DNA of 64,000 nucleotides from positions 186,001 to 250,000 of the forward strand of contig NZ_JACOPV010000003.1 in NCBI RefSeq assembly GCF_016881005.1, written 5' to 3'. Positions 49,473 to 58,325 of the stretch are shown one piece after another. The position numbers and the translations under genes were made by a program. How positions within the stretch are numbered: position 1 is the first letter of the stretch; each line of letters opens with the position of its first letter. Below the pieces are notes generated by a model. It was not told the DNA's origin. It searched no databases and saw only the letters and a list, made by a program, of their open reading frames with translations. Source of the stretch: Pseudomonas arcuscaelestis (GTDB lineage Bacteria > Pseudomonadota > Gammaproteobacteria > Pseudomonadales > Pseudomonadaceae).

Positions 49473-50348
49473 ATGCAGTTGAATCCCTGGTCCCACGACA
49501 CAAGTGCCGGCTTTACCTTGCGCGGCTGGCGGTCACCTGCCAGCGGCAAACCGTTGCTGCATTTTCTCCACGGTAATGGCTTCTGCTGCCTGGCGTATCA
49601 GCCCATGCTGGCACGCTTGGCCGAGCATTTCGATTTGTGGTTGTGCGATGTCCAGGGCCATGGCGACAGCGATCATGGTGGCGTCTTCCAGGGTTGGAAC
49701 CGTACTGCAGAACTGGCCATCGAGGCTTTCGAAGCCGGACGCGGCGACTATGGCGATGTACCGCGCTTCGCGGTCGGCCACAGCTTTGGTGGAGTATTGA
49801 CCGCGCTGATGCTGGCGCAGCAGCCGCAGTTGTTCACGCGCGCGGTGTTGCTCGACCCCGTGCTGTTCAGCCGCTCGATGATGGGCATCATGGGGGCGGC
49901 GGCATTGGTTGGCCTGCACCGCCGCCATGCCTTGGCGCGCAAGGCCGCTACCCGGCGCAGTCATTGGCCGGATCGCACCGCCGCTCGCGCCTCGCTGGAG
50001 GGCAGAGGGATCTTCAAGGGCTGGAGCGAATCTGCGCTGCAAGCGTATATCGAGCATGCGATCGGCGACTGTGGCGAGGGCGTGGTACTTAAGTGCCGGC
50101 CCAGCCGCGAGGTGGAGATTTTCAGCTCGTTCCCGCGGCGGATGTGGGCGTCCTTGACCAAGGTTCAAACGCCGGTACTGGTGCTTTATGGCGAGCATAC
50201 CTATCCCTTCGTGCCTCTATCCGTGCAGCGTTGGGCCCAGGAAAATCGACATGTCACGGCAGTTCAGGTAACCGGCGGTCATTGTTTCATGCAGGAAGAT
50301 CCGGCAGGCAGCAGTGAGCGCGTCCAGGCTTTTTTGCTGCAACAGTAA
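49473..50348 (+). CDS. Alpha/beta hydrolase
   Basis: 291 residues. The oxyanion segment HFLHGNGFCCLAYQPML, the nucleophile elbow GHSFGG near residue 103, and the final His in TGGHCFMQEDP are all present. It starts 17 bp after the LysE gene stop, so the two may be co-transcribed. The substrate is unknown. It converges on the LysR gene. Confidence 0.88.
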   Translation: MQLNPWSHDTSAGFTLRGWRSPASGKPLLHFLHGNGFCCLAYQPMLARLAEHFDLWLCDVQGHGDSDHGGVFQGWNRTAELAIEAFEAGRGDYGDVPRFAVGHSFGGVLTALMLAQQPQLFTRAVLLDPVLFSRSMMGIMGAAALVGLHRRHALARKAATRRSHWPDRTAARASLEGRGIFKGWSESALQAYIEHAIGDCGEGVVLKCRPSREVEIFSSFPRRMWASLTKVQTPVLVLYGEHTYPFVPLSVQRWAQENRHVTAVQVTGGHCFMQEDPAGSSERVQAFLLQQ

Positions 50349-50372
50349 GCGCGCGGCTTGCCCTTGTTGAGG

Positions 50373-51278
50373 TCAGGAAATATCGCTGGCCTCGAACCCG
50401 GTAGCAAGAAAATCCAGCAAACTGCGCACGCCCGGCAGCAACCCGCGGCGCGAGGCGAATACTGCGTGCACCACGCCACATTCCGGCGCCCAGTCGGGAG
50501 TGACCTTCACCAGTTTGCCACTGGCAAGTTCGTTTCTCACCACTACCAGCGGCACATGCACCACACCCACACCGGCCACTGCGGCCTGACGTAATACCAG
50601 CAGATCGTCAGTGACCAGCCGTGGCTGATAGCGCAGGCTGGCGTGTACCGCGTCAGGGCCCACCAATTCCCAGTGATAATCCCGTTGCGGCCTGCCCCAG
50701 TGCAGGCTTGGCAAGGCGCTGAGGTCTGCGGGCACCGGCCGGGCAGGCAATTGCTCGAGCAGCGTCGGTGCGGCCACAAGACATTGGGTGCTGTGGGCCA
50801 GGGTCTTCATGACCAGATCACTGCTTTCCAGCGGCGGAAAGCGCACGCGCAAGGCGATATCGATGCCTTCCTGAATCAGATCGACTTGGCGGTTGGTGCT
50901 TTCAATGTGCAGTTGCACCAAGGGGCACTGCACCATGAAACGGGCCAACATTTCGCCGACCCAAAAGTTCAGCAGCGCGGTTGGGCAACTCAGGCGCACG
51001 ATGCCTTGGGGTTCTGCGCGATTGCGCTCGATGAGCTCGGCGGCGCCCTCGGCTTCTACCAGCATGGCCACGCAATGACGGTAATAGGCCTGGCCGATCT
51101 CGGTGACTGAAAAGTGTCGGGTTGAACGCTGAATCAGACGGACGCCGAGGCGCTCTTCCAGCCCGGCAATGCGCCGGCTGAGTTTGGATTTGGGCATGTC
51201 CAGGGCTCGGCCAGCAGGGGCAAAGCCGCCGTGATCGACTACCTGGGCAAAATAGTAAAGGTCGTTGAGGTCTTCCAC
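50373..51278 (-). CDS. LysR-family regulator of the divergent pirin operon
   Basis: 301 residues with the LysR helix-turn-helix (MEDLNDLYYFAQVVDHGGFA, then KLSRRIAGLEERLGVRLI) and an effector-binding domain. It belongs to the group often found divergent from pirin/YcaC genes. The 100-bp divergent gap to the pirin gene presumably holds its binding site. Confidence 0.92.
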   Translation of the reverse strand: MEDLNDLYYFAQVVDHGGFAPAGRALDMPKSKLSRRIAGLEERLGVRLIQRSTRHFSVTEIGQAYYRHCVAMLVEAEGAAELIERNRAEPQGIVRLSCPTALLNFWVGEMLARFMVQCPLVQLHIESTNRQVDLIQEGIDIALRVRFPPLESSDLVMKTLAHSTQCLVAAPTLLEQLPARPVPADLSALPSLHWGRPQRDYHWELVGPDAVHASLRYQPRLVTDDLLVLRQAAVAGVGVVHVPLVVVRNELASGKLVKVTPDWAPECGVVHAVFASRRGLLPGVRSLLDFLATGFEASDIS

Positions 51279-51378
51279 CAGTGTTCTCCATATGGAACGC
51301 TGAAGTCAGTTTAACTGATCTACCGCCAATGTCGTCTCGCTCCTATTGTTATAGCCATACACGAGAGGAGACCATCTC

Positions 51379-52269
51379 ATGAAAAAGATCCAAGGCGTCT
51401 ACAGCAGTCCCAACCCGCATTGGGTCGGCGACGGCTTCCCGGTACGCAGTCTGTTTACCTACGACAACCTGGCCCAGCACATCAGCCCGTTCCTGTTGCT
51501 CGATTATGCCGGTCCCCATGATTTCACCCCGACCACGGCGCGTCGCGGTGTCGGCCAACACCCGCATCGCGGCTTCGAAACGGTGACCATTGTCTACGAG
51601 GGCGAGCTGGAACACCGGGACTCCACGGGTGCCGGTGGCCTGATCGGGCCAGGCGATGTGCAATGGATGACGGCGGCCAACGGCATCCTCCACGAAGAGT
51701 TTCACTCCCCGGCGTTCGCCGCCAAGGGCGGTACGCTGGAGATGGTGCAACTGTGGGTCAACTTGCCGGCCAAGGACAAATCGGCACCTGCCGGTTATCA
51801 GACCCTGTTGAGCCGTGACATTCCCGTGGTGCCCCTGGGTGCCGGTAGCGGCAGCTTGCGGGTTATCGCCGGTGAGTACCGTGGTCATCGTGGCCCGGCG
51901 CAGACCTTTACCCCGATGGATGTCTGGGACATGCAGCTCAAGGCTGGCGCGCACATCCGCTTGCCCAGTGCCGCAGGACGCAGCACTGCGTTGGTGGTTC
52001 TGCGCGGCAAGGTCCTGGTCAATGGCGAACGCGCAGTAGGTCCGGCGCAGTTGGTGCTGTTCGACCGCGCCGGCGACGAGGTGCTGCTCGACGCGCAGAC
52101 CGATGCATTGGTGTTGCTGCTCAGCGGTGAACCACTGGATGAACCCATCGTGGGTTATGGCCCGTTCGTAATGAACAGCGAAGCAGAGATTGCCGAAGCA
52201 TTCGAAGACTTTCGCGCCGGTCGTTTTGGCCAGATGAGTGGGCCAAGCGGATCTCGCCACGACAACTAG
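51379..52269 (+). CDS. Pirin family protein
   Basis: 296 residues. The bicupin metal ligands are visible: His61 and His63 in GQHPHRGFET, His105 and Glu107 in NGILHEEFH. Pirins bind Fe(II) or another metal; some act as quercetin dioxygenases, others as redox sensors. A GAGAGGAG-type ribosome site precedes the ATG. It is the first of three genes (pirin, isochorismatase-like, YcaC) divergent from LysR. Confidence 0.92.
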   Translation: MKKIQGVYSSPNPHWVGDGFPVRSLFTYDNLAQHISPFLLLDYAGPHDFTPTTARRGVGQHPHRGFETVTIVYEGELEHRDSTGAGGLIGPGDVQWMTAANGILHEEFHSPAFAAKGGTLEMVQLWVNLPAKDKSAPAGYQTLLSRDIPVVPLGAGSGSLRVIAGEYRGHRGPAQTFTPMDVWDMQLKAGAHIRLPSAAGRSTALVVLRGKVLVNGERAVGPAQLVLFDRAGDEVLLDAQTDALVLLLSGEPLDEPIVGYGPFVMNSEAEIAEAFEDFRAGRFGQMSGPSGSRHDN

Positions 52270-52336
52270 TATCAATAACCCGAAGGCTATCCCTCGGGTG
52301 GCCTTCGATACTGGCTGCAGGCACAACCTGCAGCCA
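52269..52336 (+). other. Structured leader between pirin and hydrolase genes
   Basis: CGAAGGC (52281-52287) pairs with GCCTTCG (52301-52307), extended by GTAT/ATAC. An alternative ACCCGA/TCGGGT stem uses overlapping bases. Then TGGCTGCAGG pairs with CCTGCAGCCA (52312-52336), a perfect 10-bp stem with no T run. It may adjust expression between the two genes. Confidence 0.5.
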
Positions 52337-52356
52337 ACCCTCAAGGAGAATGTGTC

Positions 52357-53043
52357 ATGAGTACATTTGCCAACGTTGCCAATTTCAATGGCCAGGTCCC
52401 GCGTATCGATCCTGATAACGCCGCAATGCTGCTGATCGACCACCAGAGCGGGCTGTTCCAGACGGTCAAGGACATGCCGATGACCGAGCTGCGCGCCAAC
52501 GCCATCACCCTGGCCAAGGTCGCAAGCCTGGCCAAGATTCCGGTGATTACCACTGCTTCCGTGCCACAAGGCCCGAACGGTCCGCTGATTCCGGAAATTC
52601 ACGAAGCTGCGCCACATGCCAAGTACGTCGCTCGTAAAGGTGAAATCAACGCCTGGGACAATGAAGAGTTCGTCAAAGCGGTTGAGGCCACGGGCAAGAA
52701 GCAATTGATCATTGCCGGCACCATCACCAGCGTGTGCATGGCCTTCCCGAGCATCAGCGCGGTCAATGCCGGCTACCAGGTTTTTGCTGTGATCGACGCC
52801 AGCGGCACCTATTCGAAGATGGCCCAGGAAGTCACCCTGGCGCGCGTCATGCAGGCCGGTGTGGTACCGATGGACACCGCTGCCGTTTGCTCGGAAATAC
52901 AGCGCACTTGGAACCGTCCGGACGCGCAACAGTGGGCCGAGGCCTACAGCGCCGTGTTCCCGCACTACCAATTGTTGATCGAGAGCTACCTCAAGGCGCA
53001 ACAGGTAATTAAAGAGAACGAACAGCTCGATTCCGCACGCTGA
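52357..53043 (+). CDS. Isochorismatase-family hydrolase, YcaC-like paralogue
   Basis: 228 residues. The nucleophile Cys lies in ITSVCMAFP, an Asp in [10 protein letters not shown], and the loop reads [14 protein letters not shown]. It is a paralogue of the next gene, with about 20 extra residues at the ends. AAGGAG lies nine bases before the ATG. The substrate is unknown. Confidence 0.9.
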   Translation: MSTFANVANFNGQVPRIDPDNAAMLLIDHQSGLFQTVKDMPMTELRANAITLAKVASLAKIPVITTASVPQGPNGPLIPEIHEAAPHAKYVARKGEINAWDNEEFVKAVEATGKKQLIIAGTITSVCMAFPSISAVNAGYQVFAVIDASGTYSKMAQEVTLARVMQAGVVPMDTAAVCSEIQRTWNRPDAQQWAEAYSAVFPHYQLLIESYLKAQQVIKENEQLDSAR

Positions 53044-53095
53044 TCCCTGAGGTCGGTGTCGAAGACGCCGGCCTACCCACACTAGGAGTAAGACC

Positions 53096-53722
53096 ATGAG
53101 CAAACCTTACGTTCGTCTGGACAAGAACAACGCTGCTGTGCTGCTGGTGGATCACCAGACCGGGCTGCTTTCTCTGGTGCGCGACATTGATCCTGACAAG
53201 TTCAAGAACAACGTATTGGCCGTGGGCGATCTGGCCAAGTATTTCAACCTGCCAACTATTCTGACCACCAGCTTTGAAACCGGTCCTAATGGTCCTTTGG
53301 TACCGGAGCTCAAGGAGCAGTTCCCAGAAGCGCCGTACATTGCGCGCCCCGGCCAGATCAATGCCTGGGACAACGAAGATTTCGTCAAGGCAGTGAAGGC
53401 TACCGGCAAGAAGCAACTGATCATTGCAGGCGTGGTTACTGAAGTGTGCGTGGCATTTCCGGCGTTGTCGGCACTGGCCGAGGGCTTTGATGTGTTCGTG
53501 GTTACCGATGCATCCGGTACCTTCAATGCCCTGACCCGCGATTCGGCGTGGGATCGCATGTCCCAGGCCGGCGCCCAATTGATGACCTGGTTCGGCTTGG
53601 CTTGCGAGCTGCATCGCGACTGGCGCAACGATGTCGAAGGCCTTGGCACCCTGTTCTCCAACCACATCCCTGACTACCGTAACCTGATCACCAGCTACAA
53701 CACCCTCACCAACGGCAAATAG
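53096..53722 (+). CDS. ycaC: YcaC-type isochorismatase-family hydrolase
   Basis: 208 residues, the YcaC length, with LLVDHQTGLLSLVRDI (Asp), IARPGQINAWDNEDF, and the Cys in VTEVCVAFPALSAL. YcaC proteins form octameric rings; the reaction is still unclear. It begins 52 bp after its paralogue, in the same operon, with TAGGAG before the ATG. Confidence 0.9.
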   Translation: MSKPYVRLDKNNAAVLLVDHQTGLLSLVRDIDPDKFKNNVLAVGDLAKYFNLPTILTTSFETGPNGPLVPELKEQFPEAPYIARPGQINAWDNEDFVKAVKATGKKQLIIAGVVTEVCVAFPALSALAEGFDVFVVTDASGTFNALTRDSAWDRMSQAGAQLMTWFGLACELHRDWRNDVEGLGTLFSNHIPDYRNLITSYNTLTNGK

Positions 53723-53731
53723 GGTCGTTGG

Positions 53732-53908
53732 TCAATCGGCGGCTGGGCGCTCACGCTGCCCGGCTGTCGTCTTTTCTGGTGCCTGCTCAGGGGCGTCACC
53801 GTTGGCAGCAATGTCCTTGTATTCCTGCAGCAGGCGCTTCAATTGATGCGTATCCAGGTCGTCGAGGTTGAGCATGGCGTTGTGTGCAACCTTGGTTCTT
53901 TGAAACAT
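53732..53908 (-). CDS. Small hypothetical protein (58 aa)
   Basis: This frame reads MFQRTKVAHNAMLNLDDLDT, then HQLKRLLQEYKDIAANG and a Pro/Glu/Arg-rich tail (APEKTTAGQRERPAAD), ending at TGA 53732-53734. An ATG one codon upstream (53911) or the internal Met12 are alternative starts. The helical LDDLDTHQLKRLLQEYKDI segment looks like real protein. No clear ribosome site is seen. It is divergent from alkA and ends ten bases from the convergent ycaC stop. Confidence 0.5.
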   Translation of the reverse strand: MFQRTKVAHNAMLNLDDLDTHQLKRLLQEYKDIAANGDAPEQAPEKTTAGQRERPAAD

Positions 53909-53956
53909 CATCGCTGGTGCTGGCGTCGCATCGGCGAGTCAGGCGATGATCTGGCT

Positions 53957-54877
53957 ATGAGCCCATTCCCGGCAAAGTACGGTTACCGGCGCAGTGTGCG
54001 TGCGCAAGGCGTACTGACAATCTGGCTGAGCTATCAGCCGCCTTTTCATTGGCCGTCGTTGCTGGGGTTTCTGACTGCCCGCTGTATCGGTGGTATCGAA
54101 ACCGTGGCCAACGGTGTGTACACCCGCACCGCTGTGCTCGGTGGCAGGCATGTGCTGGTTCAGGTGCGCGCCGGACGCGGCCACCATCTGATCTTGACTG
54201 TTCGCGGTCTGCCCCCAGCGGCGTTGCCTGGTTTAGTCGCCAAGGTACGGCGGGTTTTTGCCCTGAATGCGCAACCGGTCGAGGTAGAAGCCCAACTGGG
54301 GCGCGATCCATTGATGGCCAGGCTCATCGCGGCGCGACCAGGCTTGCGGGTGCCGCAGGGATGGGACGGCTTCGAGCAGGCTATGCGCACGGTGCTTGGC
54401 CAGCAAATCAGTGTTGCCGGGGCCATGACCCTCGCCGGACGGCTGGTGGCCCGTTATGGCCAGGCACTATCGCTGCCGCTTCATGTTCCTGACACCGGGC
54501 TTACCCATGTTTTCCCGCAACCCACTGCAATCGTCGAGCAAGACTTGAGTGGTCTCGGTATGCCGCGGTCGCGTGCCGCGACGTTGTCGACTGTAGCCCG
54601 GGCTGTGCTGGATGAGCCGCAGTTGTTGCAACCAGGTGCAGACCTGGATCAGTGCCTGCGCCGCTTGTGTCAGCTACGTGGTATCGGCCCTTGGAGTGCC
54701 CAGTACCTGGCGCTGCGTCAGCTAGGCGCAGCCGATGCCTTGCCGTTGGGGGACGTCGCCTTGGTTAAAGCATTGCGCCTGCTGGAGGGCCAGGATGCGC
54801 AGTTGGCTGACCGATCCCAGGCCTGGAGCCCGTGGCGCGCTTACGCTGCCCAGCACTTATGGGCCTCGTTGAGCTGA
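53957..54877 (+). CDS. alkA: DNA-3-methyladenine glycosylase II (AlkA family)
   Basis: 306 residues from ATG 53957 (MSPFPAKYGYRRSV). Upstream frame overlaps the small divergent gene. The N-terminal AlkA domain is followed by the HhH-GPD core: VLGQQISVAGA, the hairpin LCQLRGIGPWSAQYLAL, and the catalytic Asp in PLGDVALVKAL. It removes alkylated bases from DNA. Ada is not fused or adjacent. Confidence 0.9.
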   Translation: MSPFPAKYGYRRSVRAQGVLTIWLSYQPPFHWPSLLGFLTARCIGGIETVANGVYTRTAVLGGRHVLVQVRAGRGHHLILTVRGLPPAALPGLVAKVRRVFALNAQPVEVEAQLGRDPLMARLIAARPGLRVPQGWDGFEQAMRTVLGQQISVAGAMTLAGRLVARYGQALSLPLHVPDTGLTHVFPQPTAIVEQDLSGLGMPRSRAATLSTVARAVLDEPQLLQPGADLDQCLRRLCQLRGIGPWSAQYLALRQLGAADALPLGDVALVKALRLLEGQDAQLADRSQAWSPWRAYAAQHLWASLS

Positions 54878-54878
54878 A

Positions 54879-55106
54879 TCAGCTGGACTGGCGCCATTTC
54901 ACCTCGGTGATGCCATAACGTTCTGCCATCGGTTTGCTGACTTTATTGACTTTCTCACGACCGAAGCGACCGATTCGACCAACCCCGGCATCGCAGCAAG
55001 CCCAATGCCAGGCTTCGGCGCTGTCCATCATTTCGGCGCGGATGATGAAGGACTTGGGCTCACCGTGCTGTACATAGTCGATGATGAAATATTTGCCGTT
55101 GTTCAT
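54879..55106 (-). CDS. Small Pseudomonas-type hypothetical protein (DUF6555-like)
   Basis: 75 residues: MNNGKYFIIDYVQHGEPKSF, then SAEAWHWACCDAGVGRI and a C-terminal ITEVKWR. The W-H-W-A-x-C-D-A-G-V-G motif and length match what I recall as DUF6555 proteins of Pseudomonas. No function is known. It ends one base after the convergent alkA stop. Confidence 0.75.
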   Translation of the reverse strand: MNNGKYFIIDYVQHGEPKSFIIRAEMMDSAEAWHWACCDAGVGRIGRFGREKVNKVSKPMAERYGITEVKWRQSS

Positions 55107-55202
55107 GGGCCTTTAACGTTCCTTTCCAAGCAGTGACGAGAAAATCCATTCAATGCCTTTAGTGAGTCCCGCAAGGCTGGAAAAATTCCATTTGTTTTGG
55201 CT

Positions 55203-55763
55203 CTAGTGCGAGCCTTTGATTGTCAGGTGCCGAGCATCGCGCTCGAACACCACTTGTTCCAGGCGATGGGCGATACCGCACGCCAGGGAATCGTACGCGG
55301 GAATGACTTTTTCTTCTGCCGAGAGGCAATGGAAGATATCCAGTTTACGTTCGGCGTGACTGGTCTCCAGTTCGAAGATGCGCACATAGCGCTCCAGATC
55401 GTTATTCAGGCTGGAAAGGTATTCACGCAGGCGCGAATGGTCTACGGCACTCTGGCTGAAGTGCCAGGTCATGGGGTGGATCAGAAAGCGCGAGTGGGGC
55501 GCTGCGATGCGCTCGGCCGCGGCCAGGTACATAATGATTCCCATTGACTCGATATTGCCGGCATTCACTGAGCGCACCGGCACTGGCAAGGACTTTAAAA
55601 AGCTGTAGATCGAGAAACCGAAGTTGGTACTTCCACCTGTGGTCGACAAAAACAGCAGCAACGATGTAGCCCCTTCATCCAGGGCTTGCAGGCATCGGTC
55701 GCGAAAGCGTTCGGTGGTGTCCTGATCGATCTGGCAATGAAAGTGGATCACCTGTTGGCTCAT
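55203..55763 (-). CDS. ClpP-like serine protease subunit homologue
   Basis: 186 residues from ATG 55763. The fold is ClpP/crotonase-like: FLSTTGGSTNFGFSIYSFL, Ser73 in NIESMGIIMYLAA at the ClpP nucleophile position, and His96 in RFLIHPMTWH at the ClpP His position. It is too divergent to be the housekeeping ClpP and has no ClpX or Lon beside it. Such orphan forms are annotated 'ATP-dependent Clp protease proteolytic subunit' or crotonase-like; whether it is an active peptidase is unknown. The longer frame to 55790 lacks support. Confidence 0.8.
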   Translation of the reverse strand: MSQQVIHFHCQIDQDTTERFRDRCLQALDEGATSLLLFLSTTGGSTNFGFSIYSFLKSLPVPVRSVNAGNIESMGIIMYLAAAERIAAPHSRFLIHPMTWHFSQSAVDHSRLREYLSSLNNDLERYVRIFELETSHAERKLDIFHCLSAEEKVIPAYDSLACGIAHRLEQVVFERDARHLTIKGSH

Positions 55764-55813
55764 TGCATTGGCCTCAGGACCGACGCACATTGTGTGCGCC
55801 GGTCTTTTCTCCG

Positions 55814-55987
55814 TTAGCTACGGCCGCCACCACTTGGCTTGCGGGTGTGGTCTTTGTCCATTTCAGGTTTGCGGGTTTGACCCCCAGACTGGCCACCGGA
55901 AGCCTGGCCGCCTTTCTTACCGGCGTCGGAGGCTTTCTGTTTGTCGTTGGCGAAATTCCCGGGATTCGAAGTGTCTTTGTTAGCCAT
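55814..55987 (-). CDS. KGG-repeat stress-induced protein
   Basis: 57 residues: MANKDTSNPGNFANDKQKAS, then DAGKKGGQASGGQSGGQTRK and a hydrophilic end (PEMDKDHTRKPSGGGRS). The G-K-K-G-G motif is that of the KGG/con-10/GsiB-like stress protein family, highly hydrophilic and probably disordered. A strong GAGGAAGAG ribosome site precedes the ATG. It is 50 bp upstream of the ClpP-like gene on the same strand. Confidence 0.88.
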   Translation of the reverse strand: MANKDTSNPGNFANDKQKASDAGKKGGQASGGQSGGQTRKPEMDKDHTRKPSGGGRS

Positions 55988-56286
55988 GATTCTCTTCCTC
56001 TTCTGGATATTCGCAGGGCGTATGCCCTACACAAGGTGGGAGACAGGCGAGGAGGGCAAAGTTTGAAAAATCTGCAGCGCGCAGGACGAACGGTCGCAAG
56101 CTGCCGTCTATCTGCACGTTGTGCTTTTGCTTTGAACTTGGCGACAGCGGTGAGGCTCCTCTGTAAACCGCATGCCGATTGTCGCGCTGCATGGAGTAAA
56201 CGGCGGGGCATGAGGATTTTCAATTGGTAGCGAAGGCTCGCTCGGTAGTTACTGTCGGTCGAGCCCTCCGAGATGAGGATCGAAAC

Positions 56287-56559
56287 ATGTCTTTGATTGG
56301 CGTTTCCAACCTGGAATTGCGCCTGCTCATTGAACAGGCGTTTTTACCTGACCGTTGCGTCGTGTCTTGCACCGATAACGAACACCTGACTATCCAACTG
56401 GGGCAGGGCGACAGTCTCACCGATTGCATTATCGTCAGCGGGGTGCGGGTACACAGTCTCACCAGCTGCCAGGAACTGGCCGCATTGGTTGCTCAAGTGC
56501 GCGAGGAACAACGCCTGGGGCGTAGCCCGGATCGGGCCAGGCCCCAGGGTGTCTTCTGA
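56287..56559 (+). CDS. DUF1652-like small protein
   Basis: 90 residues from ATG 56287 with GAGGAT upstream. The pattern NLELRLLIEQAFLPDRCVVSC, then LTIQLGQG and an LTSCQELAALVAQVREE helix matches DUF1652 proteins common in Pseudomonas. Function is unknown. The 299-bp gap before it (55988-56286) shows no other gene. Confidence 0.78.
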   Translation: MSLIGVSNLELRLLIEQAFLPDRCVVSCTDNEHLTIQLGQGDSLTDCIIVSGVRVHSLTSCQELAALVAQVREEQRLGRSPDRARPQGVF

Positions 56560-56578
56560 CTCAATGCTTTCGCCCGGT

Positions 56579-57193
56579 TCAGCCAAGCGTAGCCGGGCGA
56601 AGATATTCAGGTCCCAGTACGTTGAACCAGAACAGGATCATCGAAACCAGAATGGTCACCAGCACCAACAGTCCTACAGCCCAGACGCTGGTCGAGTACA
56701 ACAAGCCGGCTTCCTTGCGCAGACGCAGGAATGTAGGCAAGCCCACGTACAGCAGGAATGTTGCATAAGCCGAGGCGGTGAGTAACATGATCAGCGCCAA
56801 CCAACGCCCCGGGTACAGGCCGGCAACACCGGCGACGAAATAGGGCGTAGCGGTGTAGGCGGCAAAACCTATGCACTGGTTGAGGGAGGGCCGCGCATCG
56901 AACGTGCGCGACATCCAGCGAATGAACACGCCCATCAACGCCACGCCCAGCACGCTGACGGCGTAGAGCAACACGCCGAGTTCGGCGGCGCTGGCGACGC
57001 TCAGGCGTACTCTTTCCGTGTCCACCAGGCTCCAGCCGACGCTGGTGGTGCCGATGAACAGGCACAAGGCGGGAATCAATGCCATCAACAGCAGATGCGG
57101 TAAATAGTGACGGGGGTGCAGTTCTTCTTCCTGGCGGATTTGCATCCAGGCATCGTCGGGGTGGGTAAAGAGTTGGACCAGATGCGAACTCAT
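56579..57193 (-). CDS. Yip1 family membrane protein
   Basis: 204 residues from ATG 57193 with GGAGG upstream. About five hydrophobic segments, HYLPHLLLMALIPALCLFIG near the start and AAYTATPYFVAGVAGLYPG in the middle, fit the Yip1/DUF1282 family. It begins with a soluble segment (LFTHPDDAWMQIRQEE) that is typical of the bacterial members. Role unknown. Confidence 0.85.
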   Translation of the reverse strand: MSSHLVQLFTHPDDAWMQIRQEEELHPRHYLPHLLLMALIPALCLFIGTTSVGWSLVDTERVRLSVASAAELGVLLYAVSVLGVALMGVFIRWMSRTFDARPSLNQCIGFAAYTATPYFVAGVAGLYPGRWLALIMLLTASAYATFLLYVGLPTFLRLRKEAGLLYSTSVWAVGLLVLVTILVSMILFWFNVLGPEYLRPATLG

Positions 57194-57336
57194 GGTGACC
57201 TCCGGGTGCAGGGTGATAAACACATGTCCCTGTCTTATGGAGGCTTGCGCAACGCCGGGGTTTCATTTTTTTGAACCATCCCTGGCGCCGCTGAGTCACT
57301 GACATGTGACGACCACAACCCAAGGAGTCAATTGCC

Positions 57337-57519
57337 ATGAATGAGCAAACCTGTGCCTGCCCTGGCTGCAACTGCAGCGTTGGCGATCATCCGGTAATGA
57401 GGGAAGACAAGGCGTATTGCTGTCAGGCCTGTGCCGAGCATCACCCATCTGGTAAACCCTGCAACAGCAGCGGCTGTGGTTGCGCGGGCGAAGCAACTTC
57501 GCCGCGCGACCCGGCCTGA
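57337..57519 (+). CDS. Bacterial metallothionein
   Basis: 60 residues with ten Cys (6, 8, 11, 13, 28, 29, 32, 42, 47 and 49) and two His in AEHHPSG. The layout CACPGCNC ... YCCQACAEHH ... CGC is that of BmtA/SmtA-type metallothioneins, which hold Zn or Cd in a His/Cys cluster. An AAGGAG ribosome site precedes it. It ends two bases before the convergent pirin gene stop. Confidence 0.92.
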   Translation: MNEQTCACPGCNCSVGDHPVMREDKAYCCQACAEHHPSGKPCNSSGCGCAGEATSPRDPA

Positions 57520-57521
57520 TT

Positions 57522-58220
57522 TCAGGCCACATCCATCAGCACGATCTCGCTGTCCTGCAGGGCCGTAACCCTGAGTACCTGCTCATCTTCAATGGCAACG
57601 CCGTCGCGGGCTTCGGCCCGCAGGCCATTGACTTCAATCAGGCCCTTGGCAGGCACCAGATAACCGCGCCGACCGCTATCGAACCGATACTCGGCGCTTT
57701 CCCCTGCGTGCAGGGTAGCCGCAACCAGACGGGCATCGGCGCGAATACGCAGGCTGTCTTCATCTGCATCACGACCACTGGCCAGGGTTACGAAACCTTC
57801 GCCACGCTCACCTTTGGGGAAAGGTCTGGTACCCCATGAGGGCGCCTGGCCCACGCGCTCGGGAACGATCCAGATTTGGAAGATGCGCGTGTCTACCTTC
57901 TCCAGGTTGTATTCACTGTGGGTGATACCGGTGCCGGCACTCATGACTTGAACGTCACCGGCTTCGGTGCGGCCCTTGTTGCCCAGATTGTCCTGGTGAC
58001 TGATGGCACCTTCGCGCACATAGGTGATGATCTCCATGTCGCGGTGTGGGTGCGGTGGGAAGCCGCTACCGGCTGCAATAAGGTCGTCATTCCAGACCCG
58101 CAAGTTGCCCCAGTGCATGCGTTGTGGGTCGTAGTACTGGGCAAAGGAAAAATGATGGTGGGCGTCGAGCCAGCCGTGGTTGGCGTGGCCAAGGCTCTTG
58201 AATGGGCGCAGTTGCAGCAT
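57522..58220 (-). CDS. Pirin family protein, YhhW (quercetin 2,3-dioxygenase) type
   Basis: 232 residues from ATG 58220. The metal ligands are in PPHPHRDMEIITY and SAGTGITHSEYN. Length and the LRPFKSLGHANHGWLDAHHH start match YhhW-type pirins. It differs clearly from the 296-residue pirin at 51379. It is divergent from the helicase gene; a 7-1-7 palindrome lies in the shared upstream region. Confidence 0.9.
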   Translation of the reverse strand: MLQLRPFKSLGHANHGWLDAHHHFSFAQYYDPQRMHWGNLRVWNDDLIAAGSGFPPHPHRDMEIITYVREGAISHQDNLGNKGRTEAGDVQVMSAGTGITHSEYNLEKVDTRIFQIWIVPERVGQAPSWGTRPFPKGERGEGFVTLASGRDADEDSLRIRADARLVAATLHAGESAEYRFDSGRRGYLVPAKGLIEVNGLRAEARDGVAIEDEQVLRVTALQDSEIVLMDVA

Positions 58221-58267
58221 GATTGGCTCTCCGGGTAAGGCGGTTGATGGAGTAATCATTACCGAAT

Positions 58268-58325
58268 CTATTATCGAAAATAAGCGTAAATTTTGGCTTT
58301 AAATAATCTGATTATTCGATAGTAA
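58268..58325. promoter_or_regulatory. Palindromes in the pirin/helicase divergent region
   Basis: AATAATCTGATTATT (58302-58316) is a perfect 7-1-7 palindrome. CTATTATCGAAAATAA (58268-58283) and TTATTCGATAGTAA (58312-58325) form a looser inverted pair around it. The AT-rich block probably holds the pirin promoter and operator. Confidence 0.55.

Noticed and set aside
55203-55763. Housekeeping ClpP
   Set aside because: It is too divergent, lacks a clpX neighbour and is short of several conserved ClpP segments.
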